Assembly (NCBI GenBank): GCA_020284085.1 | Contig: JACEVL010000129.1 | Location: forward strand, 1,200,106-1,264,105 | DNA: 64,000 bases | DNA from: Aporrectodea caliginosa | Lineage: Eukaryota > Annelida > Clitellata > Crassiclitellata > Lumbricidae | Reading direction: 5' to 3' | Shown here: positions 45,905 to 57,775 of the stretch, piece by piece | Layout: each line of letters opens with the position of its first letter | How positions within the stretch are numbered: position 1 is the stretch's first letter | Made by a program: the position numbers and the translations under genes | Notes under the pieces: generated by a model | Told to the model about the DNA's origin: nothing | The model's input: only the letters and a program-made list of their open reading frames with translations | Databases searched by the model: none

Positions 45905-48651
45905 TTATGTTAATGCCATGATTGCAAATTACATGCTACCGCTAATTTTGCAACCAACCAGAATCACACCTAACTCAAGCACACTAATTGATAACTTCTT
46001 CACTAATGCCATTGATCATGTCATAGACTCTGCTATAATTATGACTGACATCTCGGATCATCTGCCTATTATAACTTGGGTCTCTAATAATCCACCTCCT
46101 GTTAACAATCCTAACAATACTGGATATTATAGGTCTACTACTAAAGAGTCTTTAATTAGGTTCCAGGAACTACTCGCAAACACTGACTGGTCCCTTGTGT
46201 CTCAGCTGTGTTCTCGAAATGAAACAAATGCAGCCTATAACTCATTCATTGATATAATAAAACAAAATTTTAACTTAGCCTGCCCACTTCAACCTAGAAA
46301 GACTTCTAAAAAAACACCCCCTTGAAACACCCCTGGATGACTAAAGGCCTTTTGAAATCAGTAAAAAAGAAAGAAAAACTCTATATTAATTACATAAAAA
46401 CCCCGACTGCTCATAACAAACAAAAATACACTGAGTATCGAAATAAATACAAGAAGATACGAGATAGCTTGGAAAAATCCTACTATGCTGACCAATTTTT
46501 AAAATATAATAACGATATGAAAAAAACATGGGATACTATTAAATCAATAATTAATACAAACAACATTGATACTGGAATAAAAGAACTTAATATAGACAAC
46601 CAAATTATAACAAACCCGGTTATTATAGCCAATAAATTCAACTCGTACTTTACTGGTTTAGCCTCTACTTTACTGCAAAAAATCCCACAGCCTAATCAGT
46701 CCTTTCAAACCTATAATATATGCCCCCTTCGTCTATGAATTCCTTTGTACTTCTACCGACTACCACTTATGAAATTATTAGCACTAGCAAAGTTCTTAAA
46801 GATACTCATAGTGCAGGCTTAGACGACCTGGCTCCACACATATTGTCCCCTCTGATTGAAATCCTTGCAAACCCTTTAGCGGAAATTATCAATTGCTCAT
46901 TTAGTAATGGTGAAGTACCCATGGAAATTAAAACAGCTAAGGTAGTTCCTATATTTAAACAGGGCCAAAAAAATGAGTTATCTAACTACAGACCAATTTC
47001 CATTCTACCTTACTTTTCTAAAATATTTGAAAAACTAATGTATGATAGATTATATAATTATTTGCATTTGTTAATCATAAAAATCTTTTATATCCTCTGC
47101 AACACGGATTTCAACCAGGCCACTCTACTTTTATGTCATTATTGGATATTCAGGATAGAATCACTAAAGCCATGGACAGTAATGAATTTTCGATAGGCAT
47201 ATTCTTGGATCTGGCAAAAGCCTTCGATACGGTTGATCATGACATCCTTTTAGCAAAATTGAAACATTATGGGGTTAGGGGTAAACCGCTAGAATGGTTT
47301 AAGAGTTATCTCACTAGCCGCACACAGAGAGTAAAATGTAATGGTTGCCTCTCGAATCTCCAAAACATCCTCTTTGGAGTGCCACAAGGGTCTATATTGG
47401 GTCCACTATTATTCCTGATCTACATAAACGACCTCCCCAACTCTTCTACTCTTCTAAGATTCATCCTATTTGCAGACGACTCAAATGTCTTTCTATCACA
47501 TTCCTCATACGATAAACTTATCCAACTTGCGAACGAGGAATTGTCTCTAGCAGCTGATTGGTTTAAGGCTAATAAATTATCATTAAACGTATCTAAAACG
47601 AATTACATTATCTTTAGATCACCTAACAAAACTATTCCAGTTACCAACAATGACCTCACCATTGATAATCATGTAATACCGAAAGTAACTTCTACTAAAT
47701 TCCTTGGGGTCTTCATTGACCAACACTTGAAATGGAACCAACATATTGACGAAATATCTAAAAAGGTCATGAAGAATATTGGAATTATTAGAAGGATTTC
47801 TTACTTACTCCCCCAAACTGTTCTCAAAAATCTGTATTTTGCATTAATATATCCCTACTTAACCTACTGTAACCTCATTTGGACCTCTACATACCCTGTT
47901 CACCTAAACAAACTTAAGAGTCTACAAAAAAGAGCAATCCGAATTATCACTAATTCCCCACACAATGCTCATACCAAATACTTATTTCAGAGACTTAAAC
48001 TACTAAATCTCAATCAAATTAGGTACGTACAAATAGGTGAAGTAATGTATAAATATAATAAAAATCTCCTCCCGATAGCCTTTACCTCTTTCTTTCCCAC
48101 TATTAAACACCTCAAAGTGACTAGAAGTAATAGTACTTACTCGTATCCTCTTGTTAGAACGAATGTTCATAAGTTATCTATCAAATACCAAGGTCCATTC
48201 TTATGGAATAACCTCCCGCACGAAATTAAGACGGCTGCAGGTCTCTCACAATTTAGATGTTTAATTAAAAATCACGCACTATATAACAATAATCTATAAT
48301 TCTCCAGTTCTTTTTTGTGCTATACTAAGATACTAAGGTTTTTTATTATGACTTAGCCTTTATCACACCTTCACATGGCATTTATTGCTTATCATCTTTA
48401 TAATCTACCATCAAGCCATCTGCCACAAGCTTTATTGACTGGGCCCCTAACCAGCGGGAGTCATCCCTTCTAGGAGTGCCCTTTGTTCCTAATGATATAA
48501 TTTATTTTCATCTACAAGTGCAGTCACTATAAACTTTATTTAGATTAAACAAGTAGAGTAATAATAATATTAAATAGCACATTAACTGATCTACTTGCTT
48601 TTTGTTATGATTGTACTGTTCTGATTTGTAATGAACTGGTTCAATAAACTC

Positions 48652-48681
<30 letters not shown>
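45905..48681 (+). pseudogene. CR1-like LINE, 5'-truncated, nearly intact reverse transcriptase
   Basis: The end of the endonuclease (LPLILQPTRITPNSSTLIDN, DISDHLPIITW) is followed by NYRPISILPYFSKIFEKLMY, IGIFLDLAKAFDTVDHDILL, GVPQGSILGPLLFLIYINDL, the FADDSNVF catalytic box, TKFLGVFIDQHLKWNQHI and GPFLWNNLPHEIKTA. The last frame, 47133-48299, is open for 388 codons; three frameshifts lie upstream. The 3' UTR has AACCAGCGGGAGTCATCCCT and ends CAATAAACTCTATTGATTG plus GATT repeats. It is inserted into Tc1-like sequence on its right side. Confidence 0.92.
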
Positions 48682-48682
<1 letters not shown>

Positions 48683-49331
48683 GTGCGTTAAAGTATCGAT
48701 TTGGCGAGTTTTCTGCATAATTGGAATACAATCAGCGAAACAAAGGCAGTGCTCAAAATCAAAGATTTTTACACTTCTTCTACTTTCTGTGCAACATTTA
48801 GTGTCACCACAGCCAGCAATAGAACCGAAATTCAGTATTTGCAATGATGTCCTTTATTTTTAATGCCAGTTTGTATGCGCAGAGGCATCGATCGGGTCAG
48901 TTTTCAGTAGAACTCAGGTGTTATCTCGCGCACCCCATACGGCCTTTATCCAGTTGATCAAGTCTGCCTCAGGAGTTGGATTGTGGACAGAAACCTACTG
49001 TTTCAACACCTTCCACACACTCTCAATAATGTTCAAGTCTGGACTGCTACCAGGCCACGGCTCCAGCAGCACAATGCGCTACTGCTTCAGCCAGGATTTG
49101 ACGGCCTTTGTCCCATGACATGGTGTACCGTCCTTATGGAAGTGGCTGATGTCATGGATTTTGATGAAGTTTGGCGGTTTCTCTCTCAGGATGTTCTCAT
49201 AGATCTTTCCATTCATTGTGCTGTTCTTTGCATCATTCACAGACCAGTCAGTCCAGCACCTGACACTGCTCCCCACACCATGACCTTAGGTGCCTGTTTC
49301 ACTGTCGGTTTGACGTACTTGGGATTATGCC
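48682..49331 (-). pseudogene. Tc1-like transposase, C-terminal half
   Basis: Minus strand shows PKYVKPTVKQAPKVMVWG, SVNDAKNSTMNGKIYENIL, DGTPCHGTKAVKSWL and PWPGSSPDLNIIESVWKVLK, the standard Tc1 DDE order with several stops. It is separated from its N-terminal half (50747-51319) by a LINE. Confidence 0.88.
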
Positions 49332-50746
49332 ATCACTCTTGGGAAACCCTACAACAAATAGTTAATAATGAACTAATTCTAGTTAATAAATGGTTCTTAG
49401 CCAATCGTCTTACCCTTAACATTGACAAAACAAACATAATATTATTCAGATCTCATCGAAAACCATCACCAAGGGAGTTTGCCCTGGAAATGGCAGGAAC
49501 CCCATTATTACGAGTCGAGTCCGCCAGATTCCTAGGAGTCACGGTCGATAGCCACTTATCCTGGAGAGAACATATTAATTTCATTGCCAAAAAACTCGCT
49601 AAAAACATTGGTATTCTATATAGGGTCTCCCACCTTCTTCCTCAAGCCGCCAGGTTGAATTTATATAATTCTCTAATCCTCCCATATCTAACATACTGCA
49701 ATATGATCTGGGCCTCCAACTACGACTCAAGAATTAGTAAACTAATTATCTTACAAAAAAAAGCTATCCGAGTAATTGCAGGTGCCCCAAAGAGTTCTCA
49801 CACTCATCTCATCTTTAAGAAATTAAATCTGTTAAACTTGAAGCAAGTAAGAGCAGTTCAAATCGGAGAGTTCATTTACAAATCTCAAAATAATATTCTC
49901 CCGAGTTTATTTCATAGCTATTTTATAGCTGGTTCTCAAATCCACTCCCACGACACTAGGAATGCCACTTCTCTCAGATCAACCTATGCTCGTACCAATT
50001 CACGAGTATTCAGCATCAAGTTCTATGGCCCAAATCTCTGGAATACCATTCCATTAGACATACGCCTTGCGCCAAATATCTACTTATTTAAGATTAGATT
50101 TAAAGCATATCTCATAACGTCATCTGATTGACCTCCCCGGTGGTGGAGGATCCCTGTGAATGGCCAGCCTTCTCCTTTTTTTTCTTTTTCTTTCCCTTCC
50201 TCTTCTCGTCTCCTCTCTTCTCATGTCTTGCATTCTTCCTCACTTTCCCTTCCTGATCTCTCTGCTCTCTCGCTCTACCTTCTTTCAACTCTCCTCTTCC
50301 TTATTTCGCGTCTCCTCTACCTCCTCAGTTTACTTATTTTAGTAGTAAGGATTTTAGTTAAGGATTTTAGTTAAGGTTATTTTGGGGTCTTTTGCCCAAT
50401 CACTATGTTATTTTTTGTGTTTTTGCCCGCCGTTACTAGTGTCTATCTTCTTGTATCTTTCTTAATAGTTAAGGTATGTACCCTCCCGTTGTTTTTTTGC
50501 TCAGCTAAAGATTTCCTCCGTCCTCACGAAATGTCGTAATTTCTGGACTGTCTCATGACCGTACAATCATTGGTTTGTAAAGGAACTTGTAGGTCGCCCC
50601 AACTAGCGGGAATAATCCTCCCTTTGGGGTCTCCTTTTGCCTCATGTAGCGTGATACACCTGTTAAATATGCTTGATTCACTATTTGTATAACGGGTCAC
50701 ATTATCTGATGCAATAAAGTTTTTTCTGATTCTGATTCTGATTCTG
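49332..50746 (+). pseudogene. CR1-like LINE inserted in the Tc1-like element
   Basis: 5'-truncated: begins after the DD box and reads WFLANRLTLNIDKTNIILFR, ARFLGVTVDSHLSWREHINF, QKKAIRVIAGAPKSSHTHLI and FYGPNLWNTIPLDIRLAPN, with stop at 50131. The 3' UTR has CCAACTAGCGGGAATAATCC and a TGATTC repeat tail. ATGCC at 49327-49331 and again at 50747-50751 is a 5-bp target duplication. Joining the flanks restores the Tc1 reading NQRHNPKYV. Confidence 0.9.
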
Positions 50747-51319
50747 ATGCCTTTGGTTAGGTGGTCTCCTCACATGCCTGCAGAAACTGTACACGTGCAA
50801 CTGTATGAAAGTGCTCTCATCCGAAAACTTTACCCTCTCCCACTGGTCAGAAGGCCACTGATTGTACTTATGACAAAAGGTTAGCCGGTCCTTTACGTTC
50901 TTTGGTGTTATGTTAGGTTTTCCTGCAGGACGATTCGACTGCAGATCAACATCGAATAGTCTTCTTTCAATTGTTCTTTTGTTGGGTTTCTTGCCTGGAG
51001 ACCCAAGTAATCTGGATCTGATCACACTTGCAATGAAATCTTTCAAACTTAGGATACTGGAATAACGATCTTTATACAGCTTCTTGCCGGAAACGACAGC
51101 AAACTGGATGATCGAAATATGAACTTTTAAACTATTTTCCAAATATTTCCAACTATTTTTCCAACTATCTAACATAGTAGCAACCTTTTGTCACAACGTT
51201 AATTCAGCAAAATAGGCGCAATGACATAGAAGAATAGCTCAGGAATATCCAAAACACCATCAAAACATTGGAAAAATGCCCAAAAGTTAGTGGTCGCAAA
51301 CGTTTGAAACCGACTGTAC
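50747..51319 (-). pseudogene. Tc1-like transposase, N-terminal half, with terminal end
   Basis: Minus strand encodes SLKDFIASVIRSRLLGSPGK, RRLFDVDLQSNRPAGKP and QWERVKFSDESTFIQL, the last including the first catalytic Asp. The outer end on the minus strand begins TACAGTCGGTTTCAAACG, typical of Tc1 ends at a TA target. The opposite end was not found. Confidence 0.85.
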
Positions 51320-51402
51320 ATACATACATACATACATACATACATACATACATACATACATACATACATACATACATACATACATACATACATACATACA
51401 TG
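51318..51402. repeat. (CATA)n microsatellite
   Basis: About 21 CATA units directly abutting the Tc1-like end. Confidence 0.95.
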
Positions 51403-51839
51403 CATACATATGCATACATACACTAGTGGCTACACATACATTGCACTTTGTTGATTTATGCCTTCTGTGATTTGTGTTCTTGTGAATTGTTTAATCGTCA
51501 TAACATGTACATGTAGGCCTACAGCGCACTGCATGCGTTTGTCAAGCGCTTCATTAAAGAATAAATATTATTATTATTATTAGGCACATACGCTCTGCAT
51601 GCAACATACATGCAGCGCAGAGCGTAGGCCTATATATGTAGTCGGACCCGACTTATAACTTGAATCAATTAAGCTTGTATGCATATGTTTTTATTTTGCT
51701 TAATTATTCTTCTCGAATGTTTTCAAAGGGAAACAAAAGACCCAGTGAGGATATAAATCTACGTGCAGCGGAGATAAGGCGATCGATTCGCCGGCTTAAA
51801 GACCAACAATTACGTTATTGATACGCCAATTGATCGAGG

Positions 51840-52772
51840 AACTGATCCAGGGGTGGACTGGGGAGTTCAAGCGGCCCGGGAAAAAAACAAAAAGCGGCCC
51901 TAACTTCATGACTTTTATTTTCTTTGTGCATTTTTTCATGCATACCCGAGGGCCAGTGACCTCCAAAGTCATGGGTCACTTTACAAATTACATTATGCAA
52001 TAACAAAAAACGATAAATCGCATATATAATTTATAATTATATATAAAATATTAAGAATGCGTCAACTCAAGTTATAAATCAATTTATTCGGACTCACTGC
52101 CAGCGTTGTGTTGTCAGTTAACTCCGACGGCTCCGTAACATTTTCTAAATGTAAGGTGGGAATAAAGTTTGTTGGCACGACTGATTGGACCGAATGCTGA
52201 TTGTTTTCATCGTTTCGATTTGTGTCGGGTTGTTTACTTGCAGAAGGTGTTTGTTGAGAGCTGGTGTCTTCAGTTTGAATTGGAGTGGCTTTAAATAAAT
52301 CGACTAGATTTCGGCATTTAGCTCCATCTTTACCAAGAATCTTTAGTTTCTTATCTCTTACTTTCTCCGCACCACCTTTACATTTACGTTTCGGATTTAT
52401 ATCACTCATAACCGTAACATATCTTATTTAATTAATATTACTTATTACTAACTAACAAATTTAAAAGAAATTTTATCAAAACAAACTCAGTGGAAGACGC
52501 CGGAAGTAGAATGGAAGATGTAAATTCTTATCTAACATGGCGGCCGCTGGCTGTACGGAGCACTGTAGGTAAGTAAGTATGCATTGCTCTTTTTCAGTTA
52601 ATTTACAAACCGGTTAACCGAAACTAAAAACCGGTTAACCGATGCCGCAATTTTTTGTAAAAAAACCTGTATCATCTGTACTAAATTGATTAAATTATTA
52701 TATCACCGGTCCTGGCGGCCCACCGGGAATCTTCCCGGTGTCCCGGCGGCCCAGTCCACCCCTGAACTGATC
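51840..52772. mobile_element. hAT element with 8-bp target duplication
   Basis: The ends are exact inverted repeats CAGGGGTGGACTGG (51848) and CCAGTCCACCCCTG (to 52764). The 8-bp duplication AACTGATC stands at 51840-51847 and 52765-52772, as expected for hAT. The 917-bp body keeps the start of a transposase gene on the minus strand and a promoter-like right part, but lacks the catalytic and dimerisation domains. It is therefore an internal-deletion derivative that would need a transposase in trans. Confidence 0.92.
52062..52409 (-). CDS. Truncated hAT transposase N-terminus
   Basis: 115 codons starting MSDINPKRKCKGGAEKVRDK and continuing AKCRNLVDLFK. Such KRKxKGGAEK...AKC openings are usual at the N-terminus of ZMYM1-like hAT transposases. 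The rest is Ser/Thr/Asn-rich linker that ends without a catalytic domain. The frame is uninterrupted, which suggests recent deletion rather than long decay. Confidence 0.65.
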   Translation of the reverse strand: MSDINPKRKCKGGAEKVRDKKLKILGKDGAKCRNLVDLFKATPIQTEDTSSQQTPSASKQPDTNRNDENNQHSVQSVVPTNFIPTLHLENVTEPSELTDNTTLAVSPNKLIYNLS

Positions 52773-52774
52773 CG

Positions 52775-53990
52775 TACAGACACATAGGCCTCCCTCCCTA
52801 CGTGTAGCGTGCTCCTAACCGCCTCCCAGATTCTCTGACGTCGACGCATGGTTGGTCCACCACTCCACCGTGCTCTCTCAAACGCTCATTGTTGCGTGTT
52901 CACGGGTGGTACAGATGGAGGCGCGCGTGCCGTGTAAAAAGACAATGATCTATGGTAATATACAAGGCTCGTGACCAGTTCGTGAACGTCAGCCAAGGAC
53001 AGATGACGCACGTGGTCTTTGATGCGTGCGTTCTACACGTATGCGATGCGGACCTTTTTTCTCTCGTGTGGTTATATTAAAAACAGTCGGCCTGCAATCC
53101 CTGCATTCGTGTGATGGGCGAGAAGGGCGTATTGGTCAAAGGCAGCCGATCGACCTCGAAGTTTGAAGTTTTCGTGCGAAGACATTGTTTTCATGAACGA
53201 ATTAAAAAATTTATTTCACGTTTAGTATTGCTGTATACTATCTATCTATCTATCTGTCTGTCTGTCTGTGTATCTATATGCCTATCTATCTCCTATATCT
53301 GCCTCTCTTTCTATGTAATTTATATAACTGTTAGTATTGAAGGTTTTATAGTTATTAAAGGACTTGACCACTTTCTTGTTGAACACTTAATTTTGTTTGG
53401 AGGCACGTATAGCTGCTCGTGTAGCTACTAGGTAAACTAGTAGGCCTACACAATAATCCTGCCAGTATGCACACATGGAGCCCATAGACCATGATTATTG
53501 CCGTGTATGTAGTCGTAAAATAAGGTGAAAAAACAATCCTAATTCGTAAAACAGGGAAGTTTTTGGTTTTCTTATCAAATCTGTTGACATATTTATGAGA
53601 TAGTCTGTCTATCAGCTACAGAGTATGAACGCATCTTCTCCACGAATAACCAGTTAAAATTAGGTCTTTAGCATGCTTCATTTGTTACGCTTTACGTCAT
53701 GTAATCAATTGTTTTGATAACGAACATTTTTGTGTTTCTGATATCTATTTTAAGCAAATTTCAAGAACTGCTGATGAAAAATTTCTATAATCGACACAAT
53801 GGCTATTTTGTATAGGCTAGAGTCAAGAGTCGTAATGGAACGCTATGGTCCAACTGTCCTCAACTGCATTTAAGCAAGCCCAATGAACGTCACTGCATGG
53901 GAGGGCTGTAGCCTACGATCTCAGCCAACATACAATTATTCATGTTATGAAAAGTCAGAAATAATTATAATAATAACCCAAGAATTTCTA
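52775..53990. other. Intergenic, little recognised
   Basis: Apart from a short (CTAT/CTGT)n stretch at about 53235-53290 I see no supported feature. Confidence 0.5.
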
Positions 53991-54032
53991 TAGCGCCACT
54001 TTAATAATATTCAAGGCATCAGGCGATAGTCG

Positions 54033-54090
54033 CTAGGGCCATCCATTTAGTACGTACGCAACATTCCGGGGAAAATTGACCCCCCCTCCC
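54033..54090. repeat. Short interspersed repeat (GGCCATCCATTTAGTACGTA family)
   Basis: Second copy of the repeat at 31905-32010, cut on its right by the hAT end at about 54090. Confidence 0.55.
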
Positions 54091-55045
54091 AGGGCCGGAT
54101 TAACCACAGTGCTGATTGTGCTGCAGCACAGGGCCCCAAATTGTAAAAGTAAAAAAATAAAGAATAAAGGATTAAGGAAAGAAACAGTGCAAATTGCAAT
54201 GCATTATGCATAGCAATCATAGCCATGACTAAATATATAACCGAAATTGAACTACTCACTGCTCTGAAACTGTACGAGTCACTGATAACTTTTGTGGAGG
54301 AAAATTAGGAAATGCGAGGGAGTTTCGATGATATAGAGAAGAAGGCCCAGGGTTACGTGGACAATCACCAATATAGGCTATATAAGGAAGCCGAACGTCG
54401 TGTAGTAAAACCACAGAATAGATATATTCTGTGGTAAACCGTAAGAGATTCTTCGATTAAAGCAACGCTCCTGACACTGTGCATAGTCATAGGGACAAAT
54501 TCAATATAGAAACGTTCAACTGCATAGGCTTAATCGATCGTCTTGTTGCTGAATTGCGCAAGAGACTGACTGCGTATTCTAACCTTCACGAAGTGTTTGG
54601 CTTCATAACAGACTTCAAGTCTATACCTGCGGATGAGTTGCGAGCTCGTGCTACTATAGTGGCATCATATCCTGCCGATCTTGAGCCCTCATTTGTGGAC
54701 GAGTTAGTACAATTTACGTTTCTCGTTATGACATAGAAAGACCAAAGTGTAGTTCACATGAGCGAGATGCTGAAGGTGGACGGAGGTTTATTGCAGGCTA
54801 CTTTCCCTAATGTGGGGATCGCACTGAGGATATACCTCACTATTCCAGTAACTAACTGTGAGGGTGAGGGATCATTCTCGACGCTTTCCAGAGTGAAGAA
54901 TCATCTGCGCACAACAATGACCCAGCTCAGAGACTTCAAGCTCTGTTGCTTATGTGCATCAAATCGGAAGTCCTTCAAAGTGTTGACTTTGACGACATAA
55001 TAAACGACTTCGCCAAACAAAAAACTCGCAGAAGAGATTTGTAGG
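54090..55045 (+). pseudogene. hAT transposon remnant with C-terminal transposase
   Basis: Starts with the hAT-like end CAGGGCCGGATTAACC. One frame from 54479 to 55000, with a single stop at 54734, reads LIDRLVAELRKRLTAYSNLH, FVDELVQFTFLV and the dimerisation domain TFPNVGIALRIYLTIPVTNC, FSTLSRVKNHLRTTMTQ. The usual ERSFS is EGSFS. The catalytic centre is missing. It belongs to the same broad family as the copy at 40552-42058. Confidence 0.85.
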
Positions 55046-55522
55046 AAACGAACGTGAGTACGTAGTAGCCTATGATACATTCATTGTAGTCTATACACTC
55101 TAGCACTGTGGCGCAGTAAGGTATTAATGGTTTACAGTATACAGAATATTGTTCTTTGACAGACTGTTCTTTCTTATGTGCTGTAAAGTATAACAAATTA
55201 CGTGTCGGGTTATTGTATGTCTGCCTTGCTTCTTAAAATTGTAAGGGGCCCCGTCATTCGATCAGCACAGGGCCCCCAAAACGTACGCTTGACACGCACC
55301 CCCTGCCCCCAATCCTATAGAACGGTCTATTTCCTGACTGAATCGGGCAGGCGGCCAAACTGTCGGGACTCAGTGCACAGTTGCAAGACATAATAATTAT
55401 TGTACAGAGTGATGATTAATAAACACAGAAATGATGATAGGTGATAATGGTTAATATTGGTTATGATGGCGATAATGACAACAACAGCAGCAACGACAAC
55501 AAATAATAGTAATAATATTAAT

Positions 55523-55527
<5 letters not shown>

Positions 55528-55613
<86 letters not shown>
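55528..55613. repeat. (AAT)n microsatellite
   Basis: About 29 AAT units; reads as poly-Asn. Confidence 0.95.
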
Positions 55614-55614
55614 G

Positions 55615-55960
55615 CGCGATCGCTTTACCGATCGACCAGACCCTTGCTAGACGATCGCCTCAAATGAGAAGCTCTGACTACGTACGCTACTTACATGTAC
55701 CAGAGGGTAACCCAACATTAGAACAGCTGTATAGAACGGCAGATGGAAACCTCTTTATTGCTGCCTTGACGGACCCTGGCGGGAACTCTGATATAAATGT
55801 ATTAAAGGCCTCCGTGACCCAGGCCATGTGCTGAACCCGCTCCTTCCTCCTGTAAAGACACTCCCCTATTCCCTGCGTCCCAGACCCCATGACCGAATTG
55901 TCCCACATGCTGACAACTTATTGAGAAAACCTTTTTAACAAGAATGCTCTATAATGTATA
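55615..55960 (+). pseudogene. Non-LTR retrotransposon C-terminal fragment
   Basis: Frames give LEQLYRTADGNLFIAAL and, after a shift, DPGHVLNPLLPPVKTLPYSL and RPRPHDRIVPHADNLLRKPF ending LTRMLYNV. This is the C-terminal block found broken in the LINE at 35400-36475 (RPHNFNLP...FISRML). Confidence 0.7.
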
Positions 55961-56856
55961 ATTTCATGCATGTAAACCAAAGCGCGATTAAGCAGTTGGA
56001 TAATATAACGACCTAATACCCCAACTCTTCTGTTCTGTTCTGTACTTACTTACTTACTTAGATCGGATTTCTTAGGACGTCATTTGATGCAGCTGTGAAA
56101 CAGCTGACGGTGAGCGTTTCCATAGTAACAATTATATTCCCTATCCAATCCAAACGCAATTTTTGTATTTTTCGGTTGCCATGGTGATTAATTGTATAGT
56201 CTAACAATCACGTGCTTGAGCTTTCTCAAACGGGGAGCAAAATTATTATAAAAGACTAACAAATGGCAAGATACTTTCATACGTTCAAAAATTCAGAGTT
56301 GTGACTGTAGATGTATAGGCCTACATATGTCGATAAGCTCACGGTGCAGCTTCCATCTTTCTCAGTTCTAGTTCAAACAATCATAAATGCATATAGTTTT
56401 GTTTACATCGGTTCGTAATATCATTTACCTTTCTAAGGGGTACCAGAAAGTCTAATGCAGCTGGCATGGGCCTTTAGTTGGGATGGGTATTCGTGTCCGC
56501 AATTAAAACCCCGGGTTATAAACCAGCTCTCCGGGACTTATACCCAAACTTCATCTCTTCTGTTCTATTAGTTTTAGTTTTAATTTTTAATTTGTAGTAA
56601 TATTCCCTCTTTTCAATCTCTAAACTGTCTCGGTAAACTTCTGCTGAGAAGCAAAACGGCAGAAATTACTTCCAAGAGTAACCATAAAATAATGTGAAGT
56701 TTTAGCGACTTCACATTCTTAAACTAGGCATGTACGTGAGAACGGGTGGCCAGACCAGTGGTGTGAAAGTGGAAGGGCTCGTAGGACCTTCTTTGAGTAG
56801 GAGATGGCTTCAATAGCGCCTGGGTGAATTCAAAGCTATGCCACGGGCCTTTTTTT

Positions 56857-56936
56857 AGGGTGACCGGCGAGATGATAGGGTGACCGGCGAGATGATAGGG
56901 TGACCGGCGAGATGATAGGGTGACCGGCGAGATGAG
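56857..56936. repeat. 20-bp tandem repeat, four copies
   Basis: AGGGTGACCGGCGAGATGAT is repeated four times without change except at the last unit's end. Confidence 0.95.
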
Positions 56937-57074
56937 TCCTATGTGACTTCACCGGTAGCCCACCACTCGGTTTGTAAAATTTGTGAATTGATATTTTGCT
57001 TTATTTTGTGGTGAATAAACTACTTACTTACTTACTTACTTGTTACCGTGGGTGTCTTTTAATTAGGTCGAGGA

Positions 57075-57185
57075 TTTGAAGGCACAGAATCAGGTGAGTC
57101 AGGGTAAGAGTTCTTGAAAAGGAGAGATTTTAGTTACGAGTGGAAAGCCTTAATTAGGGGTGATGGATAGAGGAGCCTATGTAGA
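57075..57185 (-). mobile_element. L2-like LINE 3' fragment
   Basis: AAGAGTTCTTGAAAAGGAGA followed by GAGTGGAAAGCC matches the minus-strand copy at 19860-19910 (GGAGTTCTTGAAGAGGAGAG). Confidence 0.55.
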
Positions 57186-57690
57186 ACATAATAATTATTT
57201 GTTCCCGCCCGGCGGTGGGCAGAGCCACTCTTGATTAACATTCCAGAACTGTCGGAGATCGTGATCGATCAAAACCAACGACCTCATATATATAACTAGA
57301 CAGAGCTTCCTGTGTTGAGCTGCCCAGTGACGTTGAAGCAATGGAAAGAGCAGGAAACAAGAGTTACATGAGAGAAGGTGTGGTGTGCCAGGCTACTGTT
57401 TTGGCCTGGCGGCCATTTTGCCAGAAGATTTACGAATGCTTGCATGAGGAGCGCGCTGCTTCAGCAAAAACCACGTGACCCCACTGGCCTGATCAAAACA
57501 CGTAGAGCGAACGTCATAACATGTAGACTCTAGCTTACTATATGTACTCATTGCTGGTACTTAGCAACCATGCAAGGATTCTAGTCCTTGGCAACCATGG
57601 CAACGCTAAATCCGTTGTCAACAACAACAATAACAGAATCTGTAAACATCGTTTTTAGACAACAATCAGCCTATTAATAAACTAGTGAAC

Positions 57691-57775
57691 ATGTCAAAAA
57701 ACAGAGCGAATAAAAATGTCAGTATGAAAAAGCAACAGCAGAAACTGACGGAGGAACTCGTAAAAACCACACACT
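57691..57775 (+). CDS. EFCAB1: Calaxin exon 1
   Basis: [20 protein letters not shown] and EELVKTTH plus one base. It matches the lysine-rich start and the LTxxLxKxxxHF block of human calaxin. The donor is CACT|GTAAGT, phase 1. A later Met (57724) is an alternative start. Confidence 0.85.

Noticed and set aside
55457..55834. 125-codon frame with poly-Asn as a gene
   Set aside because: The first half is an AAT microsatellite and the second half is a frameshifted LINE C-terminus.
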